Below are positions 1 through 8,070 of a stretch of DNA of 13,611 bases, piece by piece. Under the pieces are notes generated by a model, which saw only the letters and a list, made by a program, of their open reading frames with translations, was not told the origin of the DNA and ran no database searches. This stretch comes from Deltaproteobacteria bacterium (lineage in GTDB: Bacteria; Desulfobacterota; Desulfobaccia; Desulfobaccales; Desulfobaccaceae). The position numbers and the translations under genes are program-made. Positions within the stretch are counted from its first letter, which is position 1. Every line of letters starts with the position of its first letter. The DNA lies in NCBI GenBank assembly GCA_016874895.1, contig VGSX01000073.1:1-13611 (forward strand), read 5' to 3'.

Positions 1-318
1 ATCCGATGTGCCAGTTGCCCGAGCCCCTGCGGGATCATTCCTTCAAGAGGTGGTCAGGTTGAAGGTCCCAGCAGACAGCCCGCCTCTTCCACCATCCCTT
101 TACCTGAGGTGGCAGGGGTATTGCCGGAAACTCCCCGTGCAGCGGGTCGGGGAGGAAACATCGGCGGCGGGATAGAAACCCGAAGGGATGACAGCAGACG
201 GGACCGGAGTCGGGTAGATGACCTGGTGCAGACACATTTTTCTCAGGGTGATGAGGCTCTTAGCGAGACTCTGGCAGACGACCACCGCGATGCGGAGGAT
301 GCGGAGAAATGCGACGTG
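1..318. other. Left edge, no well supported gene
   Basis: No gene is convincing here. On the plus strand a frame is open from base 1 to 423 and ends in a very acidic tail. That tail is exactly what is expected opposite a hydrophobic helix on the minus strand, so I treat it as a shadow. On the minus strand the frame of the small membrane gene continues after its stop (319-321) for about 70 codons to a stop at 100-102. That stretch has a hydrophobic part followed by a Pro-rich part, so it may be a broken continuation. Another minus-strand ATG near base 36 would start a frame leaving the window, but its purine-rich stretch is too close to be a good binding site. Confidence 0.3.
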
Positions 319-435
319 TTAAGAGTGGAAAATGGTCAATCCGAGGACGATGAAAACGATGAGGAGTATTGGGGCGACTGTGACCAACCGGAGGACGATG
401 ATGATCCTTACTGGAATACTTGAATCATGGGCCAC
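319..435 (-). CDS. Small single-pass membrane protein, 38 aa
   Basis: The gene starts with GTG at 435-433, preceded by AGGAGG (449-444) at an ideal 8-base spacing. This is one of the best ribosome binding sites in the window. The 38-residue product has a short polar start (MAHDSSIPVR) and then about 26 almost wholly hydrophobic residues rich in Ile, Val and Leu, ending IFHS. It should be a single inner-membrane helix. The frame is closed upstream by a stop, so no longer start exists. The gene is divergent from the ATPase gene at 747. Antisense to it lies a frame with a run of Asp and Glu, explained by ATC/GTC/CTC codons read backwards. The function is unknown; a small membrane regulator or toxin-like peptide are guesses only. 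The frame past the stop stays open, so this could also be the first part of a gene broken by a nonsense codon. Confidence 0.5.
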   Translation of the reverse strand: MAHDSSIPVRIIIVLRLVTVAPILLIVFIVLGLTIFHS

Positions 436-746
436 GGCAATCTCCTCCTGGCCTGACCCCTTCCGGATGCTCAGGATGACCTTTTACAAATTTGGTAAAC
501 CACTCCGCTGAACTCAACCTGTTATATGAGACGGGTGGTTTCCTTCTCCTGTTGAGCTTTCCCTTTACCCTGCAAATTGTCATCCCCCACCGATCTTCTC
601 TCTCGACCAATCTTATCAGTCCGCCTGAATGTCTTTTTGTTGCAAGGCTCTAACAAAGAAATAAGAGAAATCCATTACCTGGTTCGGCCAGAGATGTTGG
701 CCAAATTATAAAAAATACCAGCATGTTATAAGGAGATACGAGGAAA
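436..746. promoter_or_regulatory. Divergent intergenic region
   Basis: This is 311 bases between two divergent genes, so it should hold promoters for both. It becomes AT-rich toward the ATPase gene. It contains the palindrome TTGGCCAA (697-704) and a wider inverted repeat GGCCA (686-690) / TGGCC (698-702) with a 7-base gap, a possible operator. A TATAAA at 707-712 could be a -10 element, but no good -35 lies at the right distance, so I do not fix a promoter. The only minus-strand open frame here (about 425-610) is short, lacks a good binding site, and is not called. Confidence 0.3.
731..735 (+). promoter_or_regulatory. Ribosome binding site of the ATPase gene
   Basis: AGGAG lies 11 bases before the ATG at 747. 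A second purine-rich stretch, AGGAAA at 741-746, directly abuts the ATG. Together they support 747 as the start. Confidence 0.6.
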
Positions 747-2360
747 ATGAATTATTACAAGAACTTGAAGTCAAAAACAGAACTTGAAGAGGAGGTCGCC
801 AAAGCCCGCCGAGCGATACGGCCGGAGCAAGCCGGACCAGGAGTCCCAAAGGCGGACCCCGAAGTCGAGCGTCAAGCGCGAGTCCTGGCCGGAGACCCTC
901 TCCTCTTCAAAAAGCGTCTCGACCTGATGAACCAGGCCGGGGTAATGGGAGAGCGAACGATCATGGCCATGTATTTTGCCACCCTGGACAGCCGGCTGCT
1001 CCCCGAGAACACCGGCAGCCCCAACACCTTGGCCTTAAAAAACTCAGGGCATTTCGGGGCGGGGAAATCCTTTACCCTGGCCCAATGCCTGGAGATATAC
1101 CATCCGTCCTGCTACTACCTGATCACCAATGGCAGCCCCAAATGCCTCTATCATCTCCAGACGGGGCTCAAGCACAAAGCCCTCATCGTGACCGAGGGTT
1201 TTCAGTTCCAAAAGGCCAACGCCGTAGATTCAGAGTTGGTCTACGCAGTGCGGTCCCTGCTCTCGGAGGGCCGCATCCGTTACCTCACGGTGGAGAAGGA
1301 TCCGGATGGGGGTCATGTCACCGTCGAGAAGATTCTGGAGGGCCCGACCTCCTTCATCACCACCACGGTCATGGAAAAGCTCGAGGCCCAACTCGAAGAC
1401 CGGCTGTTTACTATCCATCCCAATGAATCCGTGGACCAAACCAGGGAAATCATTCTCGCCACCGCCCGCCAATCGGCCGGCCTGTGCCCGGGTCTCCCTG
1501 CCAGCACCGTGGCCATTTGGAGAAAGTTTCACCGAAATCTGCAACCAGTGAGCGTGGTGGTCCCGTTCGCCCCGCGCCTGGCCGAGAACCTTAATAGCCG
1601 GGGCACACCTCCCATTAGTCTGCGGCGGGCTTTTAAGCGGGTTCTGGCGGTTATCCAGGCCGTGGCGTGCGCCTACCAGGGTCAGCGTCAGCGAGATCCC
1701 CAGGGCCGGGTGATTGCGGAGATGGCTGATTATTATATGGCCCTCCAGATGGTGGAAGAGTGCTTTCAGGAAAGCCTGGGACAGCTGGCCGAAAAGCACC
1801 GGGCCCGTTTGGACATGATACGAGCGGAAGGCCCGGTGCTGTTCAGAACCCTGGTCGAGACCTGGAAGGTGAGCAAAAGCGCGGTGTCACAATGGGTCAG
1901 AGGACGAATCCACGACGGGGTCATAGCCTGGTGCGACCGGAATGGCGGAGAATTTCCGGACGACGCCTCGCTCACTCGGGCGAAAAAAACCGGGTTGGCT
2001 CATATCAAGGCCTTGGAGCCCTATCTGGGTCAGGAGGCCGCCGGCTTGCCCACCCCCTTCCAACTGACGGATGATCCTGAGTGGGATGAGGGAGGCAGGT
2101 TACATCGCCGGTATGATTTGGAATTGTCATTTCGCCCGCACCCCCCCAAGGTGGACAGACCTGTTCAGACGGTGTGCAGTGCCCAACTTAACAGCGGAGA
2201 TGACAACCATCTATTTGATATTATTGATATTAGTGGCATCAAGGCATCACCTGTACAGGTGTTAAGGCCTGCTGGTGATGAAACCCTGTGGCCGACCTCT
2301 GGAAGTGGGTCGGGGGAAGAAGCGAGCGTGGCAGACCTGCTTAAAGATATTGAGTTTTAG
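747..2360 (+). CDS. AAA-type P-loop ATPase with winged-helix-like region
   Basis: A 537-residue protein. It has a Walker A motif, GHFGAGKS, at residues 101-108, followed by a hydrophobic strand ending in an acidic residue, ALIVTE (145-150), as candidate Walker B. The conserved-looking stretch RSLLSEGRIRYLTVEK (169-184) and the block GPTSFITTT (199-207) to EDRLF (217-221) look like sensor and arginine-finger regions of AAA ATPases tied to primase or plasmid replication proteins. Residues about 366-395 (TLVETWKVSKSAVSQWV) read like a helix-turn-helix or winged helix. The N-terminal 45 residues are charged and probably coiled; the last 70 are low in order. It probably acts in the cytosol in replication of the element, loading or unwinding DNA next to the DUF927 protein encoded downstream. 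The family is not named with certainty. The gene is intact, with a good start, and its 3' end is more AT-rich than its body. Confidence 0.8.
   Translation: MNYYKNLKSKTELEEEVAKARRAIRPEQAGPGVPKADPEVERQARVLAGDPLLFKKRLDLMNQAGVMGERTIMAMYFATLDSRLLPENTGSPNTLALKNSGHFGAGKSFTLAQCLEIYHPSCYYLITNGSPKCLYHLQTGLKHKALIVTEGFQFQKANAVDSELVYAVRSLLSEGRIRYLTVEKDPDGGHVTVEKILEGPTSFITTTVMEKLEAQLEDRLFTIHPNESVDQTREIILATARQSAGLCPGLPASTVAIWRKFHRNLQPVSVVVPFAPRLAENLNSRGTPPISLRRAFKRVLAVIQAVACAYQGQRQRDPQGRVIAEMADYYMALQMVEECFQESLGQLAEKHRARLDMIRAEGPVLFRTLVETWKVSKSAVSQWVRGRIHDGVIAWCDRNGGEFPDDASLTRAKKTGLAHIKALEPYLGQEAAGLPTPFQLTDDPEWDEGGRLHRRYDLELSFRPHPPKVDRPVQTVCSAQLNSGDDNHLFDIIDISGIKASPVQVLRPAGDETLWPTSGSGSGEEASVADLLKDIEF
2217..2280. 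repeat. Palindrome and short repeats in 3' end of ATPase gene
   Basis: A perfect 14-base palindrome, CACCTGTACAGGTG, lies at 2248-2261. It is nested in a larger inverted pair CATCACC (2245-2251) / GGTGATG (2274-2280). Just upstream is the AT-rich near-repeat GATATTATTGATATTA (2217-2232). This lies within coding sequence, but composition changes here relative to the rest of the gene. It could be a protein binding site or part of an origin; chance is possible. Confidence 0.35.
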
Positions 2361-2421
2361 TTGAAGGAAATAGCCCGAGCCCCTCAGCCGGGGCATCAGA
2401 AAATCCGGGACCGAAAGCCCT

Positions 2422-2454
2422 TCAAAGGGTTGGCCTGTCAGGTTGGCCCTTTGA
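2422..2454 (+). other. Strong stem-loop after ATPase gene
   Basis: TCAAAGGG (2422-2429) and CCCTTTGA (2447-2454) are perfectly complementary. The inner bases extend the stem with G-T wobble and G-C pairs to about 14 pairs around a 5-base loop TGTCA. It sits 62 bases after the stop at 2360. No clear T-run follows, so it is either a weak terminator, an RNA-stabilising hairpin or a remnant. The wobble pairs favour the plus-strand RNA. Confidence 0.45.
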
Positions 2455-2594
2455 GGGGTTAATCTTTGCCAGGGGAAATCGAGAAACTGCTCCTCCAGGC
2501 GAGTCTCCAGCCAATCCAGATCCAAGGGAATGGTGGACCGGAGAGGGCCGGCCTTCACACCTAAACACCTAGGGCCGACAAATTAATTTGCTAA

Positions 2595-4959
2595 ATATTC
2601 CAACCAGATGAATCAATCTTCGCTGTTAACCCCGAAAATGAACACCGTTTAAACACCTATCTACACCCCCCTCTCTTGACGGACCATTCCTCATATTCCC
2701 GCCAAGAAACCCAAACGAAGATCCTCCATGCCTTGAATGACACCGGACCCCATACCTGCCGGTACATCAAGAGCAACGGTTTTGACTGTGGGAAAGTCTG
2801 TGGGGTCAAGTCGCCGGTTGGTTTGACGTACCGGAAAGCCGGCAAACGAGGCTTGATGCCTCTGGTCCAGGCCCAAGAACATTTGGGAAAAATAGAGGAG
2901 TTGGCCAAGGCAGGACCCAGGCAGCTTGCGGGAAAAATCCTGGCCAATTCCTCCTGTGTGGAAGCCCTGGCCGTGGTGGCTGAAGAAGACAGCGCCAAGT
3001 TTGAAGAGCTTTGCCAGCAGTTGCGGGACAAAGGAGTATTTGTCAAGGATATCGACGCCATCAAAAAGGGCCTCAGCAGCAAACGTCGGGAACATCGGGG
3101 TTTGCGTCTGGCCGTACCGGGGGAAACACCTTCCCTGGTGAAAGTCATGGACGTCCTCCCCCATGCCCCCGTCAACGATGATCTGTTGGTGCCGGCGGGC
3201 TGGGTAGTGGATCTGGCCACGGGTGTCACCAAGTTCGTCTGGGATCGCAATGCCCCGGGAGAAAGTCAACCATTGCCGGTAGCCCCCTCTCCCATCATCA
3301 TCGTGGGGAGATTGAAACAGGTGGGGAGCGGCGCGGAGGCGTTGCGGTTGGCCTGGTATCGAGACGGGCGCTGGCAGTCTCAGACCGTGGACCGCAAATC
3401 CCTGGCCAGCAAAAAAGAGATTGTGGAGTTGGCCGATTATGGGGTCCCGGTGACCAGTTTGAATGCCGGCCTGTTGATTGAGTTTCTGGCCGCCTTCGAA
3501 GCCCAAAATCTCAGTTCTCTCCCTCTGGCCACAGTCACCGATCACTTGGGCTGGGTTGATGGCAAACAGGGCTTTCTCTGGGGCGCCACTCATATCCGCG
3601 GAGATGGTTCTGCAGGGGAAGCGATGGACTTGGAAGAGATATCCCCCCGAGATTGGCAGCCGGGCCATATTGCCTTTCGGGGTCATGATTCTGGTGACCA
3701 GCAGATTGCCCAGGGCTTTTGCGCCAGTGGGTCCTATGAAGGCTGGATTGCCGCCATCAACCGGCTTTTTTCTTATCCTTTGGTCGTGGCCGGATTGTAT
3801 TTTTCACTGGCGCCGCCCTTGTTGGACATCCTGGGGGCTGAAAATTTCACCGTGGATTGGGCCTACAGCACCTCTACCGGTAAAACCACGGTGTTGCGGG
3901 TGGCGGGGTCGGTCTGGGGCAATCCTGATGGGCGGTCTATGGCTACCTTAGTGCACACTTGGGATGCCACCAAGGTGTGGATTGAACGGGCGGCCTCGTT
4001 GCTCCACGGTTTACCCTTGATCCTGGACGACACCAAGCTGGCCGGCACGGGGCGCATGAGAGATGCTGCCGCGGCCAAGATTTCCCAAGTCATCTACCAG
4101 ATTGCCGCAGGACGTGGTCGGGGGTGGGGTTCGGTCCAGGGCGTGCGCACTACCGGTTCCTGGCGCACGGTTATGTTGTCCACCGGCGAGCAATTGGCGG
4201 TGAATTTTACCTCGGGGGATGGGGGCTCCAGGGCTCGAGTCATTTCACTTTGGGGCGCTCCTTTCAGCGCCAGCAGTGAAGATATCGCCAAACTGGTCCA
4301 GGACACCAACCTGGCAATACGGGAACATTATGGTCATGCCGGGCCCAGGGTCGTGCAGTTTATTTTACAGAACCGGGACCACTGGCCTTTGTGGCGGGCA
4401 GAGTATGGTCGGTTACGGAGCCACTTTGCCCATCGCGCGGGAGGCAATCCGGCCGCCAGTCGGATAAGTGAATACTTTGCCACCTTGGCCACGGTGATCC
4501 CCATCATCCATGCCGCCCTCCCTGAACTGAGACGAGACGTCCACCCCCAGAAGATTCTCGAACCGCTATGGACTACCGCCTTAATCCGGGCCCATGAAGC
4601 TGACCGGGCCACTGCTGCCTTGGAGGTGGTATACCAATGGGCTGTTTCCCACCAGACTCCTTTTTGGGGCAGGCACCAGGTTTTTCAAGATCAGGCCCGG
4701 GTTCCTCCTGGCGGGTGGTTGGGCGCCTGGGGAGAGGACAACTGGCATTATCTGGCAATTGCCCCGCCCCATTTAACCAAGGTGTTGACAGATAACGGCT
4801 TTGATGCGGCGGCGATTTTGGACACGTGGAAAGACCGGGGGTGGCTGCAGACGGATACCAAGGGGCAAGGAAAACAGGTGCGTATCCAAAACCTGCGGGT
4901 GTATTGTTATTGCCCCAGGAAATCTGTCCTTGAAGAGGTGCTGAACATTGACGGCGCGG
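2595..4959 (+). pseudogene. Truncated COG5519/DUF927 helicase-like protein
   Basis: The coding signal opens right after an in-frame stop (2592-2594) and contains no ATG or GTG before the conserved part. The first possible start is TTG at 2676, which has no ribosome binding site. Counting from that TTG, residues 28-42 carry Cys28, Cys38 and Cys42 (TCRYIKSNGFDC followed by C), a Cys cluster seen in plasmid and phage primase-type proteins. The DUF927 domain spans roughly 150-620, with Walker A STSTGKTT (398-405), then SVWGNP (412-417), and Walker B LPLILDD (446-452). Family members are thought to be replication helicases or ATPases of mobile elements. The C-terminal part is readable to about residue 757. 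The frame then runs into the antisense of the helicase gene without meeting its own stop. The protein is therefore cut at both ends and probably inactive, unless the TTG is used. It lies downstream of the ATPase gene as part of one replication module. Confidence 0.75.
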
Positions 4960-4964
4960 GTAGT

Positions 4965-7670
4965 TCACCAGGGGATCGACAGCCGGTCCACCACGTCCCG
5001 CCGCGCCAGCACCCGGGAACAGAGCTCCCAGCGGTCCTGGTCGGGATCAATAGTTTCCTGATAGCGTATTTCAAAGACGTCCTGGGCCCGGCGCCGGAGA
5101 TGCAGATACCGGTCCATCATGGTTTCCAGTTGTTCCTCGGTTTCGATCCAGTCGTCCTCGATGGTGTCCGGCAGTCCGACAAAGATATCATAGCGGTCCT
5201 TCATCCGGCGGGACAGCGCCTGGTAGACCTTCTCGTCCTGGGTGTCGTGATAGACGAGGTTGAGCATGTCCACCGTCCGGCGCGCCTGCCCGATTCTTTT
5301 GATCCGCCCCAGCCGCTGCTCCAGCCGGGAAGGATTCCAGGGCAGGTCGACATTGATGAGCGTGCCGAGGGTTTGCAGGTTCAAGCCCTCACACGCCGCA
5401 TCCGTGGCCACCAGGAGACGGACCTCACGCTTCTTGACGGCTGCCTTGAGGTCCTCACGCTCCACCGCAGCAAAGTCGGCGCCGCGGAACAGACCGCTCT
5501 TGCCCGCCCCCGCGTAGACGCCTATGGGCTCAGCCGGCAACAACTTGGCCAGCTCGGCGCCGACGAAGAAGGTCGTGTCGTAATATTGGCTGAAGATGAT
5601 GCAGCCGTGCTCGAGCCAGGTCTTCCCTGCAGTGCGCTGTTCGGTGAGGAAATGGCGCACCGCGGCCAGCTTGGGGTCCCGCGCCTCGTCCCGGGACAGC
5701 TCTGCAATGATCGTGGCCAGATAGGCGCCCTCGTCGGGGGTGAGGGCCTCGAGGGCTGCTTCGATGACCCTGGCCTGCTCTTCGTCTTCCAGTATTTCCC
5801 GGCGCAGCATCTTCTCCGCAGTGGCGCGCCCCGAGGCAAAGCTCGAACAGATGCGCTGCAGCAGCAAGGTCTTCATGAACCCGGCGGCCTTGGTGCGCTG
5901 CCGCAACGCCTCCGTAAACGCCTCGGCCGCCTGGTAGGCGAGGTCAAAGGGATGGTTCGTGAGCAGACCCAGACCCCTGAACCCCACCCCCGGGTAGGCG
6001 GTCGCCGGGGCCTGGGGGTCAGGATGCACGTTGACCCCGACCCTTTCCAGAAGACCGGCCTCCTCCAGCGTCTGCCGGCGGCGCAGCACGGTGTGGCGCA
6101 CGACGGGGTTGTGTTCCCGCAAGAAACCAGGCGCCAGGGCTTGGGCCACCGCCTGCTGCTCGGGAAAGCCCAGGGAGCCGAAGCCGCGCTCCGTGAAGAA
6201 GGTCCGCTCGGGGAGCCCCAACTGCAGGCGCAGCGTCGCAAAGAGGGCGTTTTCGCCGCCGGGCGGCAGGGGATTCCTCAGCCAGTCCCAGGCCTCCCGT
6301 TCGTCCGGCGGGATCGCCTCACCTTTCACCACGGGGAGGGCCTTTTCCCAATCAGGCCAGCGTGCATACGGCTCGCGGCCCACCACGAAGTCCGCCCCCG
6401 AATTCAAAATGCGCAAAAGGTCCCAAAGCTCGTAGACCTCGGTCTGGATGGGCGTCGCCGTGCCCAGCAGCAGATTGCGGGTGCGCTCCCCGATGTGGAG
6501 CATGAAGTCAAGGAGATTGTTGGACTCCCGTTGCTTTTCGCCCAGGCCGCCCCGCCGCCGCGCCTTATGGGCCTCGTCCAGGACCACGGTGCCGTATTTC
6601 CGCCCCAGCAGGTGCTGGCGCTCCTCCGAGTCATGGAAGATCAGCCCGGTGGAGATGATGGCGATGCGAAAGGGGCAGCGGACGATGTCTTCCGGCCCCC
6701 GGGTCTTGATGATGTGCCCCTTGGGGTCGAGCCACACCTTCTTGGCGGACAGCCAGACCGCGCTGGGGATGCCCAGCTTGTCCGTGAGCTCCACCTGCCA
6801 TTGCAGGGTCAAGGTGGCCGGACAGAGGATGAGCACCGGACCGTCGTCCAGCAGGGCCGAGAGCATGGCGCTGGCCGCCAGGGACAGCGTTTTGCCCACC
6901 CCCACCTCGTCGGCCAGGAGCAGCCGGGCCTTGCCGTAGGTCTCCCGGTGCTGCAGGAACATGGTTACGAAGGAGCGCTGCCACGGCTGCAGTTGTTCCC
7001 CGCCCCGATAGATGGGACTTTCCACCAGGGCCGCGGCGGGCAGCTCTCCGGCCTGGGCCTCTGCAAAGAGAATCTCCACCCGGTCGGCCACCCGCTTGAT
7101 CTCTGCCACGATGGCCTGGGGCAGCGGGTAGGCGTCCTGCCAGAGGGCCTCGAATTCCCCCTCCACCCAGGCGACCCCCTCAGGGGAGGGGTCCTCCCAG
7201 AGAATCTCGTAGTTGTGGGCGAAAGCACTCTTGCTTTCGTTGATGGAGCCCAGGAAACAGGTCTTGGAGCCGTCGGCCGCTTCAATGACCCCTGCCTTGC
7301 CGTGGATGAAGACCCGGTCCCGGGGCGCCACCCGGACTTCCACCCGCCCGCTGCTGAGCAGGTCGTGGAGCTTGCGGCACCGGTCCCGGTGCAGCAGCGC
7401 CTCCACCTCGGGGGAGGCCTCGTTCCACCGCTCCTTGAGGGCCGTCTCCCGGACGTGCCGGGAAATGGCCACGTCGGCTGGGTCCAACTCGCTGTTGCAG
7501 ACGATCTTGACCGTGGGGATGGCGGCGATCTCTTCGCCCACCAACTCAAAGATGGAGCTGCGGAAGTAGCCGGCGATGCGTTTGTAGGAGCGGGCGCCTT
7601 TCAGCCTGGCGTTGAGGAAGGCATGGTCCAGGCGCTGGCGGCGGGAGGAGAAGCGGTTGATTTTGGTCAT
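4965..7670 (-). CDS. PLD-like nuclease / SNF2 helicase, anti-phage type
   Basis: A 901-residue protein. The start at 7670 is chosen because GGAGGGGG stands just before it and because the protein-like sequence begins here; the frame could extend to 7799, but those residues look out of frame. Residues about 10-180 form a phospholipase D-like domain, with HGK (123-125) and the block GSINESKSAF (141-150). A single such half site is typical when it dimerises. The helicase core follows: motif I DEVGVGKT (254-261), motif II DEAH (365-368), motif III GTATP (403-407), motif V VATDAACEGLNLQ (754-766) and motif VI QRLGRIKRIGQ (785-795). The C terminus ends SIPW. The arrangement matches the family annotated as phospholipase D-like anti-phage protein, known beside DUF1156 methylase, DUF499 and DUF3780 genes. 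Here none of these partners is present whole, only the end of an upstream gene. It probably translocates on and perhaps cuts invading DNA; alone it may be inactive. Confidence 0.85.
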   Translation of the reverse strand: MTKINRFSSRRQRLDHAFLNARLKGARSYKRIAGYFRSSIFELVGEEIAAIPTVKIVCNSELDPADVAISRHVRETALKERWNEASPEVEALLHRDRCRKLHDLLSSGRVEVRVAPRDRVFIHGKAGVIEAADGSKTCFLGSINESKSAFAHNYEILWEDPSPEGVAWVEGEFEALWQDAYPLPQAIVAEIKRVADRVEILFAEAQAGELPAAALVESPIYRGGEQLQPWQRSFVTMFLQHRETYGKARLLLADEVGVGKTLSLAASAMLSALLDDGPVLILCPATLTLQWQVELTDKLGIPSAVWLSAKKVWLDPKGHIIKTRGPEDIVRCPFRIAIISTGLIFHDSEERQHLLGRKYGTVVLDEAHKARRRGGLGEKQRESNNLLDFMLHIGERTRNLLLGTATPIQTEVYELWDLLRILNSGADFVVGREPYARWPDWEKALPVVKGEAIPPDEREAWDWLRNPLPPGGENALFATLRLQLGLPERTFFTERGFGSLGFPEQQAVAQALAPGFLREHNPVVRHTVLRRRQTLEEAGLLERVGVNVHPDPQAPATAYPGVGFRGLGLLTNHPFDLAYQAAEAFTEALRQRTKAAGFMKTLLLQRICSSFASGRATAEKMLRREILEDEEQARVIEAALEALTPDEGAYLATIIAELSRDEARDPKLAAVRHFLTEQRTAGKTWLEHGCIIFSQYYDTTFFVGAELAKLLPAEPIGVYAGAGKSGLFRGADFAAVEREDLKAAVKKREVRLLVATDAACEGLNLQTLGTLINVDLPWNPSRLEQRLGRIKRIGQARRTVDMLNLVYHDTQDEKVYQALSRRMKDRYDIFVGLPDTIEDDWIETEEQLETMMDRYLHLRRRAQDVFEIRYQETIDPDQDRWELCSRVLARRDVVDRLSIPW

Positions 7671-7683
7671 CTCCCCCTCCGCC

Positions 7684-7782
7684 TCACCCCAGCCGCTGGT
7701 GCTTGACCAGGTCGCGCAGCACCCGGGCCGCGCCCTTCTCGGCGTCGGAGAGGGCCAGGAACAGGGTCGCTCCTTTGCGGCC
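7684..7782 (-). pseudogene. 3' end of a gene upstream of the helicase
   Basis: A minus-strand frame reads about 33 residues ending ARVLRDLVKHQRLG and stops with TGA at 7686-7684, only 13 bases before the helicase ATG. The helicase ribosome binding site lies in that gap. This spacing is typical of an operon, so it is the tail of the gene that once preceded the helicase. The rest was replaced by a transposase remnant; the junction lies at about 7765-7785 and cannot be placed exactly. The family cannot be recognised from so short a tail. The DUF1156 or DUF499 type partners of such helicases are candidates, by context only. Confidence 0.55.
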
Positions 7783-8070
7783 CAGGTGTTCTCCGTCACC
7801 CAGACCTTGTTGGGCTACAGCCTACTGGCCTACCTCCTGGAGCATGATGAGCAGTCGCAGACCATTGGCCATCTCTTCCGCCAACTGGAAGAAGAGACCG
7901 GCAAACTCACCTTCCTCGACCGTCTGTGGCAATAATTCGTCACGTTCATGAAAACCGTGCTACACACCCTGGCTCATTTTTGTGATGCAGGATCCCAGTT
8001 TCGAGCCTGTCTCGAAACGATCGTCAATACTTTCAACCACTTTTCACCCATGCAGGGATGCGCAACTTGA
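7783..8070 (+). pseudogene. C-terminal remnant of a transposase
   Basis: The plus frame from about 7783 reads a protein-like stretch starting QVFSVTQTLLGYSLLAYLLE and containing TIGHLFRQLEEE. It meets TAA at 7933-7935 and then continues in the same frame as FVTFMKTVLHTLAHFCDAG and on to a TGA at 8068-8070. The joined 95 residues resemble the end of a DDE transposase, probably IS4-like; I cannot assign the family firmly. The TAA is one C-to-T change from CAA (Gln), so it is likely a nonsense mutation. The N-terminal two thirds or more is missing. No terminal inverted repeat is recognised. The element is dead and marks the left border of the AT-rich island. Confidence 0.6.

Noticed and set aside
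1..423. Plus-strand open frame ending in a strongly acidic tail
   Set aside because: The acidic run is antisense to hydrophobic codons of a minus-strand gene with a perfect ribosome binding site. The GTG start at 109 has no binding site at proper spacing.
425..610. Minus-strand 61-residue frame upstream of the small membrane gene
   Set aside because: Composition is not protein-like, there is no convincing binding site, and it sits in a divergent promoter region.
2262..2558. Minus-strand 98-residue frame opposite the ATPase 3' end
   Set aside because: The first 60 residues look fairly protein-like (DLDWLETRLEEQF), but the GTG start lacks a binding site and a third of the frame is antisense to the ATPase gene. 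It could be a gene fragment; not supported enough.
2608..2652. 14-codon frame starting ATG just before the DUF927 sequence, possible leader or frameshift start
   Set aside because: No ribosome binding site and no slippery sequence at the needed shift.
4965..7706. Plus-strand continuation of the DUF927 frame as a real protein
   Set aside because: The minus strand encodes a complete helicase with all motifs; the plus frame is its antisense and has no domain features.
7671..7799. N-terminal extension of the helicase to 7799
   Set aside because: These 43 residues overlap the tail of the upstream gene in another frame, and a strong ribosome binding site precedes the ATG at 7670.
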